Shown here piece by piece: positions 41,581 through 44,371 of a DNA stretch of 44,371 bases; the stretch's first letter is position 1, and the number at the start of each line of letters is the position of its first letter. Both the position numbers and the translations under genes were made by a program. The notes beneath the pieces are model-generated. The model saw nothing but the letters and a program-made list of their open reading frames with translations. It made no database searches and was not told the origin of the DNA. This DNA is from Paraburkholderia translucens (GTDB lineage: Bacteria; Pseudomonadota; Gammaproteobacteria; Burkholderiales; Burkholderiaceae): assembly GCF_020881035.1 (NCBI RefSeq), contig NZ_JAJITC010000026.1, positions 1 through 44,371 of the forward strand. Direction: 5' to 3'.

Positions 41581-43974
41581 ATGGCAAAGACGACAGGCGG
41601 AAATCAGACAACAGGCTCACGCTCTAAAGAGCGCACCGGCAAAGTTGCCGAAGCCAAACTGACTGCGTCCGCCAGGAGAACGTCCTCTGCAGTCAGCGCT
41701 GCGCCCGCTGCCGGGAAGAAGTCGTCGACCACTGCGGCCGCGCAGGCGGCAAAGGTTCGGACGGCGAAAGCTGTAGCACCGCCGGCTGCCAAGCGGTCGG
41801 GTGTCAGTAGCGCAAGGGAAGCGGCTGCCGTTGAGGTCGATGCGGTAGCGCGCGTGACTCCAGTATCCACGGTTCAACCGGCTGTTGTTCAACAGCCGGG
41901 GGTCGAGACTACAGCCGGTACGGCGAACTCCATGACGAAAAAGCTGAACGAAGTACCCGTCGAAGACGATGCAACCCAGACCGAAGAAACCGCTGCCGCC
42001 GCACCGGGCAAGACGGAGAAGGTCAAGGCTCGCGACCGTCGTGCGAAGGAAAAAGCGCTGCTAAAAGACGCGTTCGCGTCGTCGCAGCCGGGCACGGTCG
42101 AGGAACTCGAAGAGCGTCGCTCCAAGCTGCGCGCGCTGATCAAGCTCGGCAAGGAACGCGGCTTCCTCACGTACGCCGAAATCAACGATCACCTGCCGGA
42201 CAATTTCACCGAGACCGAGGCGATCGAAGGCATCATCAGCACGTTCAACGACATGGGCGTCGCGGTCTACGAACAGGCCCCGGACGCCGAAACGCTGCTG
42301 CTCAACGACAACGCGCCCGCGGCTTCGTCGGATGACGAAGTCGAAGAGGAAGCCGAAGTCGCGCTGTCCACCGTCGATTCCGAATTTGGCCGCACCACTG
42401 ATCCCGTGCGCATGTACATGCGCGAAATGGGCACGGTCGAGCTGCTTACGCGCGAAGGCGAAATCGAAATCGCAAAGCGTATCGAAGACGGCCTGAAGCA
42501 CATGGTGATGGCCATCTCCGCGTGCCCGACCACGATCGCCGACATCCTCGCAATGGCCGAGCGCGTCGCCAACGACGAAGTGCGCATCGACGAACTCGTC
42601 GACGGTCTGATCGACGCCGACGCGGAAGACGCCGACGGCTTTTCCGCGCAGGAAGCCGAAGCGATCGAGAACGAAGACGAGGAAGCCGAAGCAGAGGACG
42701 AAGAGGACGAGGAAGAAGACGATGGCGCGGCGCAAGCCACGGCCAACGCCGCGCAGCTCGAAGCGCTGCGGCGCGCGTCGCTCGAAAAATTCGCGTTGAT
42801 CAGCGAATGGTTCGACAAGATGCGCCGTGCGTTCGAGAAGGAAGGCTACAAGTCCAAGTCGTATCTGAAGGCGCAGGAAACGATCCAGAACGAGCTGATG
42901 ACGATCCGCTTCACCGCGCGTACCGTCGAGCGTCTGTGCGACACGCTGCGTGCGCAGGTGGATGAGGTGCGCCAGGTCGAGCGTCAGATTCTGCATACGG
43001 TCGTCGATAAGTGCGGCATGCCGCGCGCGGAATTCATCGCACGTTTCCCGGGCAGCGAGACGGACCTCGAATGGGCCGACAAGATCGTCGCCGAAGGTCA
43101 CGCGTATAGCGCGATCCTCACGCGCAACATTCCGGCGATCCGCGAACAGCAGCAGCGTCTGCTCGATCTGCAGGCGCGCGTGGTGCTGCCGCTCAAGGAC
43201 CTGAAAGAAACCAACCGTCAGATGGCGGCCGGTGAGCTGAAGGCGCGCCAGGCGAAACGGGAGATGACCGAGGCGAACTTGCGGCTCGTGATCTCGATTG
43301 CGAAGAAGTACACGAATCGCGGTCTGCAGTTCCTCGACCTGATTCAGGAAGGCAACATCGGCCTGATGAAGGCAGTGGACAAGTTCGAATATCGTCGTGG
43401 CTACAAGTTCTCGACGTATGCGACGTGGTGGATTCGCCAGGCCATTACGCGTTCGATCGCCGACCAGGCGCGCACGATCCGGATTCCGGTTCATATGATC
43501 GAAACGATCAACAAGATGAACCGCATTTCGCGTCAGATCTTGCAGGAAACCGGTCTCGAGCCGGATCCCGCAACGCTGGCCGAGAAGATGGAGATGCCGG
43601 AAGACAAGATCCGCAAAATCATGAAGATCGCGAAGGAGCCGATCTCGATGGAAACGCCGATCGGTGACGACGACGACTCTCATCTGGGCGACTTCATCGA
43701 AGATACGAACACGGTCGCCCCGGCGGATGCCGCGTTGCACGCGAGCATGCGCGACGTCGTGAAGGACGTGCTCGACTCGCTGACGCCGCGCGAAGCGAAG
43801 GTGTTGCGCATGCGTTTCGGTATCGAGATGAGCACGGATCACACGCTTGAGGAAGTCGGCAAGCAGTTCGACGTGACGCGCGAGCGGATTCGTCAGATCG
43901 AGGCGAAGGCGCTGCGCAAGCTGCGTCATCCGAGCCGCTCGGACAAGCTGAAGTCGTTCCTCGAAGGAAATTGA
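41581..43974 (+). CDS. rpoD: RNA polymerase primary sigma factor RpoD
   Basis: A 797-residue group 1 sigma-70 (E. coli 613). An unusual Ala/Lys/Ser/Thr-rich tail covers about residues 1-150. Region 1.1 follows (about 155-240, RSKLRALIKLGKERGFLTYAEINDHLPD), then region 1.2 (RTTDPVRMYMREMGTVELL, about 267) and a long acidic non-conserved region with a Glu/Asp run (about 360-385). Region 2 starts about 560 (NLRLVISIAKKYTNRGLQFLDLIQEGN), with 2.4 YATWWIRQAITRSI. Region 4.2 ends DHTLEEVGKQFDVTRERIRQIEAKALRKLR. It directs core polymerase to housekeeping promoters. TACAAT about 70 bp upstream may be a gene-proximal -10. A terminator follows. Confidence 0.97.
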   Translation: MAKTTGGNQTTGSRSKERTGKVAEAKLTASARRTSSAVSAAPAAGKKSSTTAAAQAAKVRTAKAVAPPAAKRSGVSSAREAAAVEVDAVARVTPVSTVQPAVVQQPGVETTAGTANSMTKKLNEVPVEDDATQTEETAAAAPGKTEKVKARDRRAKEKALLKDAFASSQPGTVEELEERRSKLRALIKLGKERGFLTYAEINDHLPDNFTETEAIEGIISTFNDMGVAVYEQAPDAETLLLNDNAPAASSDDEVEEEAEVALSTVDSEFGRTTDPVRMYMREMGTVELLTREGEIEIAKRIEDGLKHMVMAISACPTTIADILAMAERVANDEVRIDELVDGLIDADAEDADGFSAQEAEAIENEDEEAEAEDEEDEEEDDGAAQATANAAQLEALRRASLEKFALISEWFDKMRRAFEKEGYKSKSYLKAQETIQNELMTIRFTARTVERLCDTLRAQVDEVRQVERQILHTVVDKCGMPRAEFIARFPGSETDLEWADKIVAEGHAYSAILTRNIPAIREQQQRLLDLQARVVLPLKDLKETNRQMAAGELKARQAKREMTEANLRLVISIAKKYTNRGLQFLDLIQEGNIGLMKAVDKFEYRRGYKFSTYATWWIRQAITRSIADQARTIRIPVHMIETINKMNRISRQILQETGLEPDPATLAEKMEMPEDKIRKIMKIAKEPISMETPIGDDDDSHLGDFIEDTNTVAPADAALHASMRDVVKDVLDSLTPREAKVLRMRFGIEMSTDHTLEEVGKQFDVTRERIRQIEAKALRKLRHPSRSDKLKSFLEGN

Positions 43975-44010
43975 TCGAGGCGGCCTTAGCCGGCTGAAAA
44001 AGACGTGATC

Positions 44011-44065
44011 AAAGGGGCCTCGTGGTCGTTTCGCAGAAGCGAAGCGGTTGCGCAGGCCCCTTTTT
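44011..44065 (+). terminator. rpoD terminator
   Basis: AAAGGGGCCT (44011-44020) pairs with AGGCCCCTTT (44054-44063), followed by more T. The long loop contains a second small helix (CGTTTCGC/GCGAAGCG). It starts 37 bp after the rpoD stop. Confidence 0.85.
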
Positions 44066-44095
44066 CGTGTAGTATGTCGGCCAATCGATGAAACG

Positions 44096-44123
44096 GGCCC
44101 GGCCTTACGACCGGGTCTTTTTT
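44096..44123 (+). terminator. Terminator-like hairpin directly before the tRNA
   Basis: GGCCCGG (44096-44102), loop CCTTACGA, CCGGGTC (44111-44117, one G-U pair), then six T (44118-44123). The tRNA begins only 3 nt later. It may be a second rpoD terminator or an attenuator/processing hairpin in the tRNA leader. Confidence 0.6.
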
Positions 44124-44126
44124 CTT

Positions 44127-44214
44127 GGGCTGGACGCCGTGTTGGTTGCAGGCAGTGGACTCATAATCCACCTCCGAAAGGACATCGTGGGTTCGAACCC
44201 CACCCGGCCCACCA
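44127..44214 (+). tRNA. tRNA with CAU anticodon and long variable arm (class II shape)
   Basis: An 88-nt cloverleaf with encoded CCA. The acceptor stem is GGGCTGG (44127-44133) with CCGGCCC (44204-44210), discriminator A. The D-stem is GCC/GGC with GG in the loop. The anticodon arm is GTGGA-CTCATAA-TCCAC, with anticodon CAT at 44162-44164. The variable region is 15 nt (44172-44186) with a TCC-GAAA-GGA mini-helix; the T-arm is GTGGG-TTCGAAC-CCCAC. The loop CTCATAA is that of tRNA-Ile2, whose C34 is turned to lysidine for AUA reading, but a long variable arm is a Leu/Ser/Tyr trait. Positions 8 and 14 read A and T, the reverse of the usual T8-A14 pair. Charging identity (Ile2, Met or other) is not settled. 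Confidence 0.85.
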
Positions 44215-44226
44215 AAGTATCCAAAG

Positions 44227-44251
44227 AAGGGTTCCGTATTCCGGAACCCTT
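44227..44251 (+). terminator. Perfect hairpin after tRNA, at insertion-sequence boundary
   Basis: AAGGGTTCCG (44227-44236), loop TATTC, CGGAACCCTT (44242-44251). It has a 10-bp perfect stem but no T run; the sequence changes to insertion-sequence end directly after it. It probably was the tRNA terminator before the element inserted. Confidence 0.55.
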
Positions 44252-44371
44252 CAGACTGCTGACAAAGTACCCCCAAAGCCTGGCCACACGCCGGGCTTTG
44301 TCGTTTAATGGGCGTCATGCTCAAGAAACCAACACCGATGCAGCACGAACTCGAGATGGTCACGCTCGAGG
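44252..44371 (+). mobile_element. Left end of an IS1182-type insertion sequence (cut by window edge)
   Basis: From about 44252 (CAGACTGCTGACAAAGT) the sequence leads into a transposase start. A hairpin (CAAAGCC-t-GGC with GCC-g-GGCTTTG, 44274-44300) lies just before the gene; such hairpins often limit read-through expression of transposases. The exact left boundary is inferred from the abrupt end of the preceding hairpin; the right end lies outside the window. Confidence 0.55.
44317..44371 (+). CDS. IS1182-family transposase, N-terminal fragment
   Basis: Only 18 codons are in the window: MLKKPTPMQHELEMVTLE. This matches the characteristic N-terminus of IS1182-type (DDE) transposases, which continues with a helix-turn-helix region and later the DDE catalytic core. 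An in-frame ATG three codons upstream (44308) is an alternative start. The gene runs off the right edge, so intactness cannot be judged. Confidence 0.65.
   Translation, partial: MLKKPTPMQHELEMVTLE

Noticed and set aside
42061..43929. 622-codon antisense open frame across rpoD
   Set aside because: Same strand-shadow effect; no recognisable domain and no promoter or ribosome-binding site.
1..44371. CRISPR arrays, rRNA genes, prophage modules
   Set aside because: No regularly spaced direct repeats, rRNA-like sequence or phage structural genes were seen on either strand.

Overview
The window reads as a chromosomal segment of a high-GC betaproteobacterium of the Burkholderiaceae, most likely Paraburkholderia or Burkholderia. 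The basis is strong GC-biased codon use, the order tsaD / rpsU / yqeY / dnaG / rpoD, a ModE with two Mop domains, and families such as BPSS1780 and DUF3563. Species cannot be fixed from the window alone. Start codons below were chosen from ribosome-binding sites, overlaps and known family N-termini.

Region by region. (1) 0.2-8 kb is small-gene territory: a DUF1345 membrane protein, a metallophosphatase, a RES/Xre-type toxin-antitoxin pair, an exported His/Ala/Lys-rich protein, a divergent LysR-tautomerase pair, a solitary AAA ATPase, a REP-associated transposase relative that has lost its catalytic motif, and a small membrane protein. (2) 8-11.1 kb is a complete molybdate locus: modE facing modA-modB-modC, with a ModE-like palindrome before modA. 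(3) 11.1-15.7 kb carries a PAP2 phosphatase, a PHB-depolymerase-like esterase behind nested palindromes, a DUF3563 protein behind paired GGG-N4-CCC palindromes, TspO, and the peroxide unit ohrR-ohr with a perfect 34-bp operator. (4) 15.7-28.3 kb holds thrB with an overlapping membrane-protein gene, a DUF2782 protein, amn, an insertion-like pair (acyltransferase-SGNH and a family 2 glycosyltransferase), a LOG-family gene placed back to back with polA, then a type II NADH dehydrogenase. (5) 28.4-31.5 kb holds a Tat-exported dienelactone hydrolase-like protein, a mercaptopyruvate sulfurtransferase and an orphan Rieske oxygenase. (6) 31.8-36 kb is the isoprenoid cluster xseB-ispA-dxs followed by folE2, which has a long structured leader. 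(7) 36.1-44 kb is the macromolecular-synthesis region: tsaD on the minus strand, then an HI0933-type flavoprotein, rpsU, yqeY, dnaG and rpoD. (8) After the rpoD terminator comes a tRNA-like gene with anticodon CAU and a long variable arm, and then the left end of an IS1182-type insertion sequence that is cut by the window edge.

Most of the window is ordinary core chromosome. The parts that deserve a second look are the class II-shaped CAU tRNA and its surroundings (44.1-44.4 kb), the catalytically degenerate transposase relative (6.8 kb), the palindrome-rich control regions at 12.2, 13.5 and 15.1 kb, the folE2 leader, and the zero-gap divergent LOG/polA starts. No CRISPR array, rRNA, phage module or obvious new multi-gene defence system was seen.
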